NCBI RefSeq assembly: GCF_009925085.1
Contig: NZ_JAABNR010000008.1
Location: forward strand, 124,001 to 188,000
Origin: Stagnihabitans tardus
GTDB lineage: Bacteria > Pseudomonadota > Alphaproteobacteria > Rhodobacterales > Rhodobacteraceae
Direction of reading: 5' to 3'
DNA: 64,000 nt
In this document: positions 1-8,143 of the stretch, in pieces
Position numbering within the stretch: position 1 is the stretch's first letter
Layout: the number at the start of each line of letters is the position of its first letter
Notes under the pieces: model-generated
The model's input: the letters and a program-made list of their open reading frames with translations, nothing else
The model's database searches: none
Told to the model about the DNA's origin: nothing
Translations under genes and position numbers: made by a program

Positions 1-437
1 ACGAAGACCGCCGATTTCGGCACGGTTCCGATGAAATTCCACAGCATATAGGCGCGGAAATCCATCCGCGCGGCGCCCGAGGCCAGCATGATGGGCAGGC
101 CCGTCGAATGGGTGAACTTGCCGAAAAGCAGCGTCTTGCCCCCCCGTTCGGCGAAATGGGCCGAGAGCGCCATCTGCCGCGCCTCGGTCATGCCCAGCTT
201 GCGCAACCAGCGTTCGGGCAGGATCTTGGGCCCGGCGCGCCCGATCCAGTAATACATGGCGTCCCCCACCAGGTCGCCCAACACGCAGACGACATAGACG
301 CTGGCCAGCCCCATATAGCCCGCTTTCGCAAGCCAGGCCGCGATGATCGTGACGATGGGCCCCTCGATCACCGCCAAGGGCCCCACGACCCAAAGCCCAT
401 GGCTCTGCATCAGAAGCTGGACCCCTTCCAGCGTCAT
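1..437 (-). CDS. DedA/SNARE-associated family membrane protein (3' part outside window)
   Basis: The visible 145 residues begin MTLEGVQLLMQSHGLWVVG and run off the left edge without a stop, so the C-terminal part is missing. The GPLAVIEGP segment, the following hydrophobic helix and the later GKFTHSTGLPIMLASGAARM stretch match the DedA family of inner-membrane proteins, which are linked to undecaprenyl-phosphate or phospholipid translocation and proton-motive-force homeostasis. The start ATG at 437 overlaps the stop of the upstream glycosyltransferase (ATGA), so the two are probably translationally coupled. The substrate cannot be told from the sequence. Confidence 0.8.
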   Translation of the reverse strand, partial: MTLEGVQLLMQSHGLWVVGPLAVIEGPIVTIIAAWLAKAGYMGLASVYVVCVLGDLVGDAMYYWIGRAGPKILPERWLRKLGMTEARQMALSAHFAERGGKTLLFGKFTHSTGLPIMLASGAARMDFRAYMLWNFIGTVPKSAVF

Positions 438-1474
438 CTCGGCGCCTCGGAGGACATGGCATTGCCGCGCCATTCGAAGGAATTGCCCATCCAGCCCTTG
501 ACCCAAAGGACCGGGTTCAAGGCATCGCGCAAAATCCAGGCCGCCACATCCTCGACCTGGCGCGGCCAGCCGCCGCGGGCGGCGAGGATGGCCTCGGGCA
601 GATACCACAGGACCAGGAAGCCGGGCAGGGCCCAGGGCGCTGCCAGGGCCAGCGCCAGGGCGGGAAGGGCGGCGCCGGCAAGGACCTCGGGCAGGTAAAG
701 CGCCGGAAAGCCCATGCGCCGCACCTTGGCCCAGCGGACCTGGCGGCTCCAGACCGTGGCGAGGTCGCGCTGGCCGATGGGCTGTTCGAAGAAGCGCCCC
801 GGCAGGCGGACCTTCAACCCCGCCGCCCGCACCACCTTGGTCGAGGCCACATCTTCGGCCATCTCGGCCCCCAGGACCGCGATGCCGCCCGCCTGTTCCA
901 GCACCTCTTTCCGCCAGAACAGCATTTTGCCCTGGGCATAGCCCTGGCCCAAGGCGCTGCCCGCCATCTGCCAGCGCGCCTGGTGGGTGTTCAGGAAGGC
1001 GCATTCCAGCCGTGCCGCAAAGCCCTCGGGCCTTATGCCGATGGGCGGAGAGGAGACGAGCCCGGTATCCGCCCGAAACTCCGCCAGGCAGCGCGCCAGG
1101 TAGTCGGGCGGCAAGAGCACGTTGGAATCGCTCATCAGGATGCGGTCGTGGCGCGCGGCCTTCCAGCCCTTGACCAGGTTGTTCAGCTTCGGATTGCCCG
1201 AGACCCTGTCATCGCCCACCAGGACCTGGGACGGCACGCCCGGATGGCGCGCCATGATCTCGCGGGCGAGGGGGATGGCCGGGTCATCGGGAGAGGCCGC
1301 GCAGAAGATCACCTCGTAATCCCCTGTCGCCGAGAAGGTGCTCTCCAGCGTCTCGGCCAGGTTGTTTTCCAGCCCGCAGATCGGGCGCAGGACCGTGACG
1401 GGCGCAGGCGCCCCCGGCCCGGGCGCGCGGGACAGGGCCCAAAGCGCGAGGCCGGTTCCGACATATTGCAGCAC
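434..1474 (-). CDS. GT21 ceramide-glucosyltransferase-like glycosyltransferase
   Basis: The protein has a GT-A fold glycosyltransferase core. Visible are an aspartate pair in AASPDDP, DSNVLLPPDYL (metal-binding D-x-N), EDVASTKVV (catalytic acid) and the RQVRWAKVRR motif, a QxxRW signature of processive/GT2-GT21 enzymes. The last third is hydrophobic and probably anchors it in the inner membrane. Closest expectation is ceramide glucosyltransferase or HpnI-like enzymes that glycosylate sphingolipid or hopanoid acceptors; the acceptor is inferred. The coordinates use a GTG start, but the reading frame continues upstream through LSILLAFAALCLV, and a CTG at 1510 sits behind a GAGAGAGG Shine-Dalgarno. 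The true start may therefore be 1510, giving an N-terminal membrane helix. It lies between an LpxH-like gene and dedA on the same strand. Confidence 0.75.
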   Translation of the reverse strand: MLQYVGTGLALWALSRAPGPGAPAPVTVLRPICGLENNLAETLESTFSATGDYEVIFCAASPDDPAIPLAREIMARHPGVPSQVLVGDDRVSGNPKLNNLVKGWKAARHDRILMSDSNVLLPPDYLARCLAEFRADTGLVSSPPIGIRPEGFAARLECAFLNTHQARWQMAGSALGQGYAQGKMLFWRKEVLEQAGGIAVLGAEMAEDVASTKVVRAAGLKVRLPGRFFEQPIGQRDLATVWSRQVRWAKVRRMGFPALYLPEVLAGAALPALALALAAPWALPGFLVLWYLPEAILAARGGWPRQVEDVAAWILRDALNPVLWVKGWMGNSFEWRGNAMSSEAPR

Positions 1475-1522
1475 CAGGCAAAGGGCTGCGAAGGCAAGCA
1501 GGATCGACAGGGCACACCTCTC

Positions 1523-2377
1523 TCAGGCCGGGCTGAGCCCGATATGCGCCTTGGAATGGGGAATTTCCACCCCCTGGGCTTGCGAGGCCAGGGCCCAGTC
1601 GATCAGGACCAGCCGCCCGCCCGTTGTTTCGACCAGGGCCGTGGCATTTTCCACCCAGTCGCCGCAATTGGCATAAAGCGCATCCGGGCGCTCGGTCAGG
1701 GCGGGCTTGTGGAAATGGCCGCAGATGATGCCATCGGCCTGATGCGCCAGGGCGATGCCGGACAGCCGCGTCTCGAAATCGTCGCAGGCGCGCGCCGCAT
1801 CGTTCACCCATTTCACCACGAGGTCCGCGAGCCGCGAGGGCGCGAGGCCCATCCGCGCCCGGACCCGGTTCCAGCCCGCCACAGCGCCCCGGAAGGCGCC
1901 ATCCACCCGCGCCACCAGCCGCGTGATGCGGGGGAAATGCGTCTCGAAGACATCGCCCTCGTCGCCATGCACGACCAGCAGCCTGCGCCCCTCGGCGGTC
2001 TCATGGATCAGGCGGTCCTCGATCTCGACCCCGCCCAAGGCCTGACCGATGAAGCGGCGGAAAAAGGCATCGTGGTTGCCGGGCGTATAGATCAGCCGCG
2101 CGCCCTCGCGGCCCCGGGCGAAAAGAAGCGAGAGGATGTCCTGCTGGCGCGCCGACCAGTGGCGCACCGGCATCCAGGTGTCGAGGATATCGCCGACCAG
2201 ATAGATCCTGTCGGCCGAATGGCTTTGCAGGAAGGACAAAAGCAGCTCCTCGCGGCAGGCGCGCGAGCCCAGGTGCAGGTCCGAGAGGAAGAGCGCGGGG
2301 AAATGGCGGCGCGCGACCGGGGCCGACTGGGTGCGGTCGGGCAGGAAGTCGCGGCTCAGGTCGGAAAGGGCGGACAT
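1523..2377 (-). CDS. LpxH-like metallophosphoesterase (UDP-2,3-diacylglucosamine diphosphatase family)
   Basis: This is a 284-residue calcineurin-like phosphoesterase. Metal-binding motifs appear in order: FLSDLHLG (about residues 30-37), VGDILDTW, TPGNHDAF, VVHGDEGD and CGHFHKPAL. The architecture is that of LpxH, which cleaves UDP-2,3-diacylglucosamine to lipid X in lipid A synthesis. In Rhodobacterales the true lipid A step may be done by LpxI, so this copy may act on another lipid-linked diphosphate, possibly together with the neighbouring glycosyltransferase; that is inference. The ATG at 2377 is preceded by GGGAGA. A much longer upstream in-frame extension is compositionally antisense to ccmA and is not believable. 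Confidence 0.75.
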   Translation of the reverse strand: MSALSDLSRDFLPDRTQSAPVARRHFPALFLSDLHLGSRACREELLLSFLQSHSADRIYLVGDILDTWMPVRHWSARQQDILSLLFARGREGARLIYTPGNHDAFFRRFIGQALGGVEIEDRLIHETAEGRRLLVVHGDEGDVFETHFPRITRLVARVDGAFRGAVAGWNRVRARMGLAPSRLADLVVKWVNDAARACDDFETRLSGIALAHQADGIICGHFHKPALTERPDALYANCGDWVENATALVETTGGRLVLIDWALASQAQGVEIPHSKAHIGLSPA

Positions 2378-2548
2378 ATCGGTCTCCCGGGGTCTTTTCG
2401 GTGAAACGGCGGTGCGGGTCGGTTCCGTCGCCGTCAGTCTAGGTTTTTTCTGCAACAGCGAAGTGACGGAGCTTTGTTTGCTGCCCTGCGACCGGGTGTC
2501 CCGGGGCAAGGGGTTCCGGTGGCGGCCGGAACAGGCTAGGGATGGGGC

Positions 2549-3181
2549 ATGTTGAAGGTGCAGAATCTGGCCGTGGCGCGGGGCGGGGTGGCCTTGCTGG
2601 AGGGGGTGAGCTTTGCGCTCATGCCCGGTGCGGCCTTGGTGCTGCGGGGCCCCAATGGCGCGGGCAAGACGACGCTTCTTCGGACCCTGGCGGGCTTGCA
2701 GCCTCCGCTGGAAGGGGAGGTGGTGGTCGAGGGCGAGAGCCTGACCTATGCCGCCCATGCCGATGGGCTGAAGGCCATGCTGACGGTGACCGAGAACCTG
2801 GCCTTCTGGGCGCGGGTCCATGGGGTTGCGGTGCCGGGGGGGGCGGGCGCGGTTCAGGCGGCGCTGGAGGCGATGAACCTGGGAAGCTTGCGCGAGCGGC
2901 GGGCGGCGGATCTTTCGGCCGGGCAGAAGCGGCGGCTGGGGCTGGCGCGGCTGATGGTGACGGGGCGGCGGCTGTGGCTTTTGGACGAGCCGACGGTGAG
3001 CCTCGATGCGGCCTCGGTCGGGCTTTTCGCGGCCATGCTGCGCTTGCATCTGGCGGGGGGAGGGGCTGCGGTCCTGGCCACCCATATCGACCTTGGCCTG
3101 CCCGAGGCGGGCGTGCTGGAGCTTGGCCCCTACCGCGCCAAGCCGCGCCAGACCGGGGCTTTCGACGAGGCCTTCGCATGA
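2549..3181 (+). CDS. ccmA: Heme exporter ATP-binding protein CcmA
   Basis: A 210-residue ABC ATPase with Walker A GPNGAGKTT (about residues 34-42), signature DLSAGQKRR (the LSAGQ form typical of CcmA), Walker B LWLLDEPT and H-loop ATHIDLG. CcmA forms the CcmABCD complex that releases holo-CcmE during cytochrome c maturation at the inner membrane. Its length is normal. It is the first gene of the ccm cluster and is separated from ccmB by an unusual 346-bp repeat-bearing spacer instead of the usual short gap. Confidence 0.95.
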   Translation: MLKVQNLAVARGGVALLEGVSFALMPGAALVLRGPNGAGKTTLLRTLAGLQPPLEGEVVVEGESLTYAAHADGLKAMLTVTENLAFWARVHGVAVPGGAGAVQAALEAMNLGSLRERRAADLSAGQKRRLGLARLMVTGRRLWLLDEPTVSLDAASVGLFAAMLRLHLAGGGAAVLATHIDLGLPEAGVLELGPYRAKPRQTGAFDEAFA

Positions 3182-3214
3182 GGGGCGGGGCCTGGTTGCC
3201 TTTGGGGGAGGGCT

Positions 3215-3394
3215 CTGCCGACTGCGCGGCCGGGGCCTGGCGCCCTGCGTGGCCCTGCCGACTGGGCGGGCGCCCTGCCGACTGCACCGCAGCGGCGGGG
3301 CGACTGGCCAGGCTCCGCCGACTGGGGGGGCGCCCTGCCGACGGCACGCTCGGGGCTGCGCGCCAGGCCTCGCCCTGCCGACTGGGGGGGCCTG
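3215..3394 (+). repeat. Three-unit 60-bp tandem repeat between ccmA and ccmB
   Basis: Three imperfect 60-bp units lie at 3215-3274, 3275-3334 and 3335-3394. Each unit carries CTGCCGACTG-like motifs at offsets 0 and 40, so motif copies fall at 3215, 3255, 3275, 3315, 3335 and 3375 with strict 40/20 spacing; two of the six are variants (CCGCCGACTG and CTGCCGACGG). Sequence between the motifs is much less conserved. The whole 3182-3527 spacer contains no convincing gene: CcmB has its own start, and any frame through the repeat gives a low-complexity peptide. The period is a multiple of three, which keeps the frames open artificially. The same motif recurs at 4341-4392 and 12776-12825. Confidence 0.8.
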
Positions 3395-3527
3395 TCATTG
3401 CCCCGCTCCGTCCGGCTGGCGCCATGGCTCGAGAGCCTGCGGCGGACTATGGCGTCCTGTCGGGCCCGGAGAGGGCCCTGGGCGGGGCTCGGCTTTCCCT
3501 CTCTTCCTTTCATGACGGAGCCCGCCG

Positions 3528-4184
3528 ATGATCGCGCTTCTCTCACGGGACTTGCGGCTGGCCATGCGGGCGGGCGGGGGCTTCGGCCTTGGCCTTGCCT
3601 TTTTCCTCATGGTGGCCGTCCTCGTGCCCCTGGGTGTCGGGCCCAAGGGCGCGCTTCTGGCGCAGATCGCGCCGGGGATCCTGTGGGTTGGCGCGCTCCT
3701 GGCCTGTCTTCTCTCGCTTGACCGCATGTTCGCGCTGGATTTCGAGGATGGCTCGCTTGATCTCATGGCGGTCTCGCCCCTGCCCCTGGAGGGGGTGGCC
3801 CTGGTCAAGGCGCTGGCGCATTGGCTGGTGACGGGGCTGCCCCTGGTGGTGATCGCGCCGCTTTTGGGGCTCCTGATGAGCCTGCCGCCTGCGGGCTATC
3901 CTTGGCTTTTGGGCTCGCTGATCCTGGGCTCTCCGGCGCTCTCGGTCATCGGCTGCTTTGGGGCGGCCCTGACGGTGGGGCTGAAACGCGGCGGGCTGAT
4001 CCTGTCGCTGATCGTCCTGCCCATGTATGTGCCGACGCTGATCTTCGGGGCCGAGGCGGTGCGGCGGGGCGCGGCGGGCCTGGCTGCGGGGGCGCCGATG
4101 CTGCTTCTGGCGGGGATCTCGCTGGGGGCCTTGGCGCTCTTGCCCTTTGCCACGGCGGCGGCCTTGCGGGCGAATTTGAAATGA
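3528..4184 (+). CDS. ccmB: Heme exporter permease CcmB
   Basis: A 218-residue, strongly hydrophobic protein with about six membrane segments. It starts MIALLSRDLRLAMRAGGG, a typical CcmB N-terminus, and contains FEDGSLDLMAVSPLPLEG in the first cytoplasmic loop. It is the membrane partner of CcmA in the CcmABCD complex of system I cytochrome c maturation. The start ATG at 3528 follows a GGAGCCC-type ribosome site. It is followed by a 238-bp gap before ccmC (4185-4422) that holds no gene, only a short repeat pair. Confidence 0.93.
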   Translation: MIALLSRDLRLAMRAGGGFGLGLAFFLMVAVLVPLGVGPKGALLAQIAPGILWVGALLACLLSLDRMFALDFEDGSLDLMAVSPLPLEGVALVKALAHWLVTGLPLVVIAPLLGLLMSLPPAGYPWLLGSLILGSPALSVIGCFGAALTVGLKRGGLILSLIVLPMYVPTLIFGAEAVRRGAAGLAAGAPMLLLAGISLGALALLPFATAAALRANLK

Positions 4185-4340
4185 GGCGGCGTGGGGCGCC
4201 AGGGCCTGGCCGGGGGCAGGTCCGGCTTGCGGCTGGCCCCGCTGCCGGAAGGCCTGCGATTTTCGGCTTTCCTGACAACTTGGTGAATTGCCAAAATGCC
4301 GCTGGCAGGGCAGGGAACGTCTCAGGCCGCGTCCGTCCTT

Positions 4341-4392
4341 CAGTCGGCGGGGCAGGGTTTGGGCCCCCGGGGGCCATGGGTGCAGTCGGCGG
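4341..4392 (-). repeat. Inverted copy of the CCGCCGACTG motif pair
   Basis: Two copies of CAGTCGGCGG (the complement of CCGCCGACTG) sit at 4341-4350 and 4383-4392, 42 bp apart, in the ccmB-ccmC spacer. They are related to the motif that builds the 60-bp repeat after ccmA and to the pair at 12776-12825. The rest of 4185-4422 shows no reading frame worth calling. Confidence 0.6.
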
Positions 4393-4422
4393 AGCCCTTG
4401 CGGCCCGCACAAGGGGGTGCTG

Positions 4423-5151
4423 ATGTCGATCTGGGACTATGCCAATCCCAAGAGGTTCATGACGACCTCGGGGCTCTTGCTGCCCTGGGTCTCGGGCCTT
4501 GCGGCGGCCTTGGTGCTGGGCGGGCTCGCCTGGGGCTTCTTCTTCACCGGGGATGATTACAAGCAGGGCTCGACGGTCAAGATCATCTATCTCCATGTCC
4601 CCGCCGCCATGCTGGGGATCGGGGCCTGGTTCATGATGCTGGCGGGCTCGCTGATCTGGCTGATCCGGCGCCACCATGTCAGCGCGCTCGCCGCCCGCGC
4701 CGCAGCTCCTGTGGGGATGACCTTCACGCTCATCGGCCTTGTCACCGGAGCCATCTGGGGCCAGCCCATGTGGGGGACCTGGTGGGCCTGGGACCCGCGG
4801 TTGACCGCCTTCCTGATCCTCTTCCTCTTCTACCTCGGCTACCAGGCGCTTTGGGCCGCGATCGAAGACCCCGACACCGCCGCCGACCTGACCTCGGTCC
4901 TGTGTATCGTGGGCTCTGTCTTCGCCTTCCTGTCGCGCTATGCCGTGCTCTTCTGGAACCAGGGCCTGCACCAGGGCGCCTCGCTCTCGGTGGCCGGAGG
5001 CTCCGAGGTCTCGGGCGTCTATGCCTGGCCTCTGGTCACCTGCATCACCGGGTTCTTCCTTTTGTTCGTGGCCCTGGTCTTCCTGCGCACCCGGATGCAT
5101 ATCCGCCTGCGCCGGGTCAGGGCGCTGATGGCGCGGGAGAGGTTGGCATGA
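4423..5151 (+). CDS. ccmC: Heme lyase/handling protein CcmC
   Basis: A 242-residue membrane protein carrying the tryptophan-rich WWD motif WGTWWAWDPRLT (residues about 118-129) that binds heme at the periplasmic face. Flanking histidines occur in YLHVPAAM and NQGLHQGAS. Six membrane helices are expected. CcmC loads heme onto CcmE. The ATG at 4423 was chosen because it gives the canonical N-terminus MSIWDYANPKRF. The stop overlaps the ccmD start (ATGA at 5148-5151). Confidence 0.95.
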   Translation: MSIWDYANPKRFMTTSGLLLPWVSGLAAALVLGGLAWGFFFTGDDYKQGSTVKIIYLHVPAAMLGIGAWFMMLAGSLIWLIRRHHVSALAARAAAPVGMTFTLIGLVTGAIWGQPMWGTWWAWDPRLTAFLILFLFYLGYQALWAAIEDPDTAADLTSVLCIVGSVFAFLSRYAVLFWNQGLHQGASLSVAGGSEVSGVYAWPLVTCITGFFLLFVALVFLRTRMHIRLRRVRALMARERLA

Positions 5152-5297
5152 TGCCGGATCTTGGGAAATATGCCTTCACCGTGCTGGCGGCCTATGGCGC
5201 CTCGCTGGGGCTGATCGCGCTTCTGATCGGCGTGTCGCTCTGGCAGGGCGCAAAGGCCAGGCGCGCGCTGGAAGCCTTGGAAAGGACCTTTGACTGA
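5148..5297 (+). CDS. ccmD: Small heme exporter subunit CcmD
   Basis: This 49-residue protein has one central membrane helix (YAFTVLAAYGASLGLIALLI) followed by a basic, helical cytoplasmic tail, the normal build of CcmD. It is needed for release of holo-CcmE from CcmABC. It overlaps ccmC by four bases at its start, and its stop shares one base with the ccmG start (TGATG), so the trio is tightly coupled. Its identity rests mainly on position, size and topology. Confidence 0.88.
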   Translation: MMPDLGKYAFTVLAAYGASLGLIALLIGVSLWQGAKARRALEALERTFD

Positions 5298-5836
5298 TGG
5301 CTTTCAAACCGCTCTACTTCGTGCCCGTCGCAATCTTTGCCGCCCTGATCGGTGCGGTGATCCTGCCCAAGCTTTCCGACCAGGCGGCGGGCAAGGACGA
5401 TTCGCTGCCCTCGGTCCTTTTGGGCAAGGAGGCGCCTGCGGTGACGGTGACGGCCTTTGGCGCGGGGCCTGCGCCCACGGATGCCGACCTCCGCCAGCCG
5501 GGGCTGAAACTGGTGAACTTCTGGGCCTCCTGGTGCCAGCCCTGCCGGGCCGAACATCCGCTCTTGGAGCGGCTCAAGGCCGAGGGCGTCACGATCTATG
5601 GCATCAACTACAAGGACAAGCCCGAGGCGGGGCAGAAGTTCCTGGAGGAGATGGGCAATCCCTTCGCCAAGATCGGCGCGGACGAGGGGCGGATGGCGCT
5701 GGATTGGGGCCTTTACGGCGTGCCCGAGACCTTCGTGATCGACGGCGAGGGCAAGATCGTGATGCGGCTTGCGGGGCCGATCACGGAGGCCAACCTGCTC
5801 AGCCAGTTGCGCCCCGCGATGGACCAGGCGCGCTGA
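5297..5836 (+). CDS. ccmG: Thiol:disulfide interchange protein CcmG/DsbE
   Basis: A 179-residue membrane-anchored periplasmic thioredoxin. It has an N-terminal anchor (about residues 7-24), then a thioredoxin fold with the active site WASWCQPC (C80 and C83) and the later GVPETFVID cis-proline motif typical of DsbE. It reduces the CXXCH cysteines of apocytochromes c before heme ligation. It is the last ccm gene here; ccmE, ccmF and ccmH are not in the window. Its TGA (5834-5836) is immediately followed by the stop of the convergent RTX gene. Confidence 0.95.
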   Translation: MAFKPLYFVPVAIFAALIGAVILPKLSDQAAGKDDSLPSVLLGKEAPAVTVTAFGAGPAPTDADLRQPGLKLVNFWASWCQPCRAEHPLLERLKAEGVTIYGINYKDKPEAGQKFLEEMGNPFAKIGADEGRMALDWGLYGVPETFVIDGEGKIVMRLAGPITEANLLSQLRPAMDQAR

Positions 5837-7444
5837 TCAGACCAGGTCGATGGCACCTGCCAGCCCCTCCAGACCGTGCAGCCCATCGAGGACGATGATC
5901 TGCCCCTCCCCAAGGCGCAGCGCCACCCGGTCCTCGAAGACCAGGCCGAACTCAGCGACGATCTCGGAGGCCGTCAGCCCGGCCCAGGGCGCCGAGCCCG
6001 CCTCCAGCGTGATCCGGTCGACCCCGATCTCGAAATCGGTGATCCGGTCGATGCCCTGGCCCGCCCCGGCGCGAAAGACGAAGTGATCGGCGCCCGCGCC
6101 CCCGGTCAAGAGGTCGGGCCCAAAACCGCCGTCCAGCCGGTCCGAGCCCCTCCCGCCGATCAGCCAATCCCTGCCGCCACCGCCCAGGAGCAGGTCATCG
6201 CCCGCATCCCCCTCCAGCCGGTCGTCGCCCTCCATCCCCTCCAGCCGATTGGCCCCGGCCGAGCCGTGCAGGTGATCGCCCGCCGTGCCGCCGGTGACCT
6301 CCTCGACCCCGGTCAGCAGGTCGCGCCCGAGGCCCGTCTCTTGCGCCACGGTCCGGCGCAGATCGACCGTCACGGGCGTGGTCGTGGCATAGATCACCCG
6401 GTCCACCCCCGCGCCCCCCCGGATGCGGTCATCCCCCGGCCCGCCAAAGAGCGTGTCGTTGCCCTCGCCGCCCAAGAGCGCATCATTCCCCGCCTTGCCG
6501 TAAAGCCGGTCGTCGCCCGCCTGGCCCAGGATCAGGCTCGCGACATTGCCCGCGCGCCCCGCCAGGACATCGTCGCCCGCGTCCCTCTGGCCCGAGAGCC
6601 ATTCGCCATAGCCGCGCCCGTTCAAGACGAAGCGCAGATCCGTGTCGTTCAGCGCCCCGGTCCGCAGCAGATCATGCCCCGCCGCGTCACGGATCGTCAG
6701 GCTCTCGACCGACAGCCCCGCCAGCGGCGCAAGGTCAAGCCGGCCCTCGCGGTCGAGCTGCCGCACCACCCCCATCAAGGACATCGCCAGCCCGGGTGAG
6801 GCCGCAAGCGCGCCCGTCACCGCGATCCGGTAATCGCCCAGCCAAAGCGAGGCCACCCGTCCCTGCACCTGAAAGCCGAAGACCTCCTCCCCCCGGTCCT
6901 GCAAGGAGAGGGCCGTCATTCCCTGCGCCATCATCTCGGCCAGCCAGGCCTCCTGCGCCTCGGGGCTGGCCGTGGCGAAATCCTGGACCTTCAGCACCAC
7001 GTCTTGCAGCGCGCAGAGCGCCGCAAAGGAGTCCGGCCTTTCGCCCAGCACCGTGATGACCTGTCCCCCGCTGGTCGCCCGCCAGCCATTGACGGCGAAT
7101 TCCGTGGTCCAAAGGCTGCGGTCCCCGGCAAAGACCTCGAAGCGCACGACCTTGCCCTCGGCGAAAGCGCGGTCGAGCGCTTCGGGCAATTGGTCCAGCG
7201 AGGCGATGGGGCCGATGCGCTGGGCCAGGATCTCGACCTGGTAGGCCTGGCCCGAGGCCGAGGTCCATTCCTGGCGCAGCTTCTGGGCCGAGATCTCCAG
7301 CGCCTCGACCGTGCCCTCCAGGGCCGCGGGCAGCCCGGCCAGCGCCTCTGCGCTGTTCAGATGGAAGGTGAAATCGGCATCAAGCGTGCCCTCGAGGCCC
7401 GCGACCAGGCGCCCCGATAGATCGACTTTTGTCAAAGAAATCAC
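5837..7444 (-). CDS. RTX (hemolysin-type calcium-binding repeat) secreted protein
   Basis: A 535-residue protein. The first ~290 residues are a non-repetitive region I do not recognise. Two blocks of nonapeptide RTX repeats follow (about residues 305-355 and 390-460; GGEGNDTLFGGPGDDRI and GGRGSDRLDGGFGPDLL are examples), folding as Ca2+-bound beta-rolls outside the cell. The tail (DRITDFEIGVDRITLE... to the terminal LV) should be the type I secretion signal. The C-terminal ~75 residues resemble those of the CAP-RTX protein at 20726-21982. The start is GTG at 7444 behind GGTGGG; a TTG at 7435 is possible. Enzymatic function is unknown, and no ABC/MFP secretion genes are nearby. Confidence 0.85.
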   Translation of the reverse strand: MISLTKVDLSGRLVAGLEGTLDADFTFHLNSAEALAGLPAALEGTVEALEISAQKLRQEWTSASGQAYQVEILAQRIGPIASLDQLPEALDRAFAEGKVVRFEVFAGDRSLWTTEFAVNGWRATSGGQVITVLGERPDSFAALCALQDVVLKVQDFATASPEAQEAWLAEMMAQGMTALSLQDRGEEVFGFQVQGRVASLWLGDYRIAVTGALAASPGLAMSLMGVVRQLDREGRLDLAPLAGLSVESLTIRDAAGHDLLRTGALNDTDLRFVLNGRGYGEWLSGQRDAGDDVLAGRAGNVASLILGQAGDDRLYGKAGNDALLGGEGNDTLFGGPGDDRIRGGAGVDRVIYATTTPVTVDLRRTVAQETGLGRDLLTGVEEVTGGTAGDHLHGSAGANRLEGMEGDDRLEGDAGDDLLLGGGGRDWLIGGRGSDRLDGGFGPDLLTGGAGADHFVFRAGAGQGIDRITDFEIGVDRITLEAGSAPWAGLTASEIVAEFGLVFEDRVALRLGEGQIIVLDGLHGLEGLAGAIDLV

Positions 7445-7489
7445 CCACCGTTTACGCCCCGTTAGGTAACTTAGGGTGATGCTAAATGC

Positions 7490-8143
7490 ATGAAAAGCTT
7501 AATCAAAGTTAACGCACTTCTGATCGTTCTGGCGCTCGTGGCGCTGCCTTCGTGCAGTTTTGCCCTCGGTTGGACGAATTGCGCGGGCACGAACCTGCGT
7601 TATGGCGTGGAATCGGGCGAATGGGCCGCGATGAACAAGACCGAACGCGACTTCCTCGGCGACAATCCCGGGCTGTCGGGCGTCGGCGGGGGCTTTCTGG
7701 ACGACACCTTGCGGCAGGGGACGCGGGTCAAATTGTTTCGCGTGACAGAGGTAACGGCCGGCCGCTGCCGCCCTGATTCGCATGTGCTCTTGCGCTTCTC
7801 ACCCCTGATCGCGGACCTGCCCGATGGCATCGGCGTCTTCACCGATCCGGCGCGCATGGTGGGGGTCAGCATCGGTGTCCGGGCCGAGCAGTTCTATTGG
7901 CACCGGGGGCGGCATTGGGAAACGGGCCTGGGCCTTGGGGTCGAGGCGAACTGGCACAAGATGCGCCTGCGCTCTGCCCTTGTGTCCTTGGACAGCGAGG
8001 CGGTTACCCTCAGCGCCCCGGTCACGCTGATCATGCGGCGCGAGATCGGCACGGCCGAGATCGCCTTGTGGCTGCGCCATTCCTGGGCCCTGGGGGGCGA
8101 GCAGGGCCAGGCCGTGGGTTTCAGCCTGACCCAGAAATTCTAG
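7490..8143 (+). CDS. Secreted/lipoprotein-like protein of unknown function, possible outer-membrane barrel
   Basis: A 217-residue protein with an N-terminal signal peptide (MKSLIKVNALLIVLALVALP then SCSFALG). An LPSC sequence near residues 19-22 could be a lipobox, or a signal peptidase I site could follow SFALG. The second half alternates hydrophobic and polar residues (SIGVRAEQFYWHRGRHWETGL, continuing with VEANWHKM) and the chain ends SLTQKF. A terminal phenylalanine is typical of BAM-inserted barrels, so a small outer-membrane barrel is possible. I do not recognise the family. It is divergent from the RTX gene across only 45 bp, and no strong Shine-Dalgarno is visible before the ATG. Confidence 0.6.
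   Translation: MKSLIKVNALLIVLALVALPSCSFALGWTNCAGTNLRYGVESGEWAAMNKTERDFLGDNPGLSGVGGGFLDDTLRQGTRVKLFRVTEVTAGRCRPDSHVLLRFSPLIADLPDGIGVFTDPARMVGVSIGVRAEQFYWHRGRHWETGLGLGVEANWHKMRLRSALVSLDSEAVTLSAPVTLIMRREIGTAEIALWLRHSWALGGEQGQAVGFSLTQKF

Noticed and set aside
3215-3394. CRISPR-like array
   Set aside because: Only ten bases of each unit are well conserved, spacers are not unique in the CRISPR sense and no cas genes are present.
2542-3531. 329-codon frame overlapping ccmA and running through the 60-bp repeat
   Set aside because: The repeat period is a multiple of three, which keeps all frames open; the peptide is repetitive and out of frame with ccmA.
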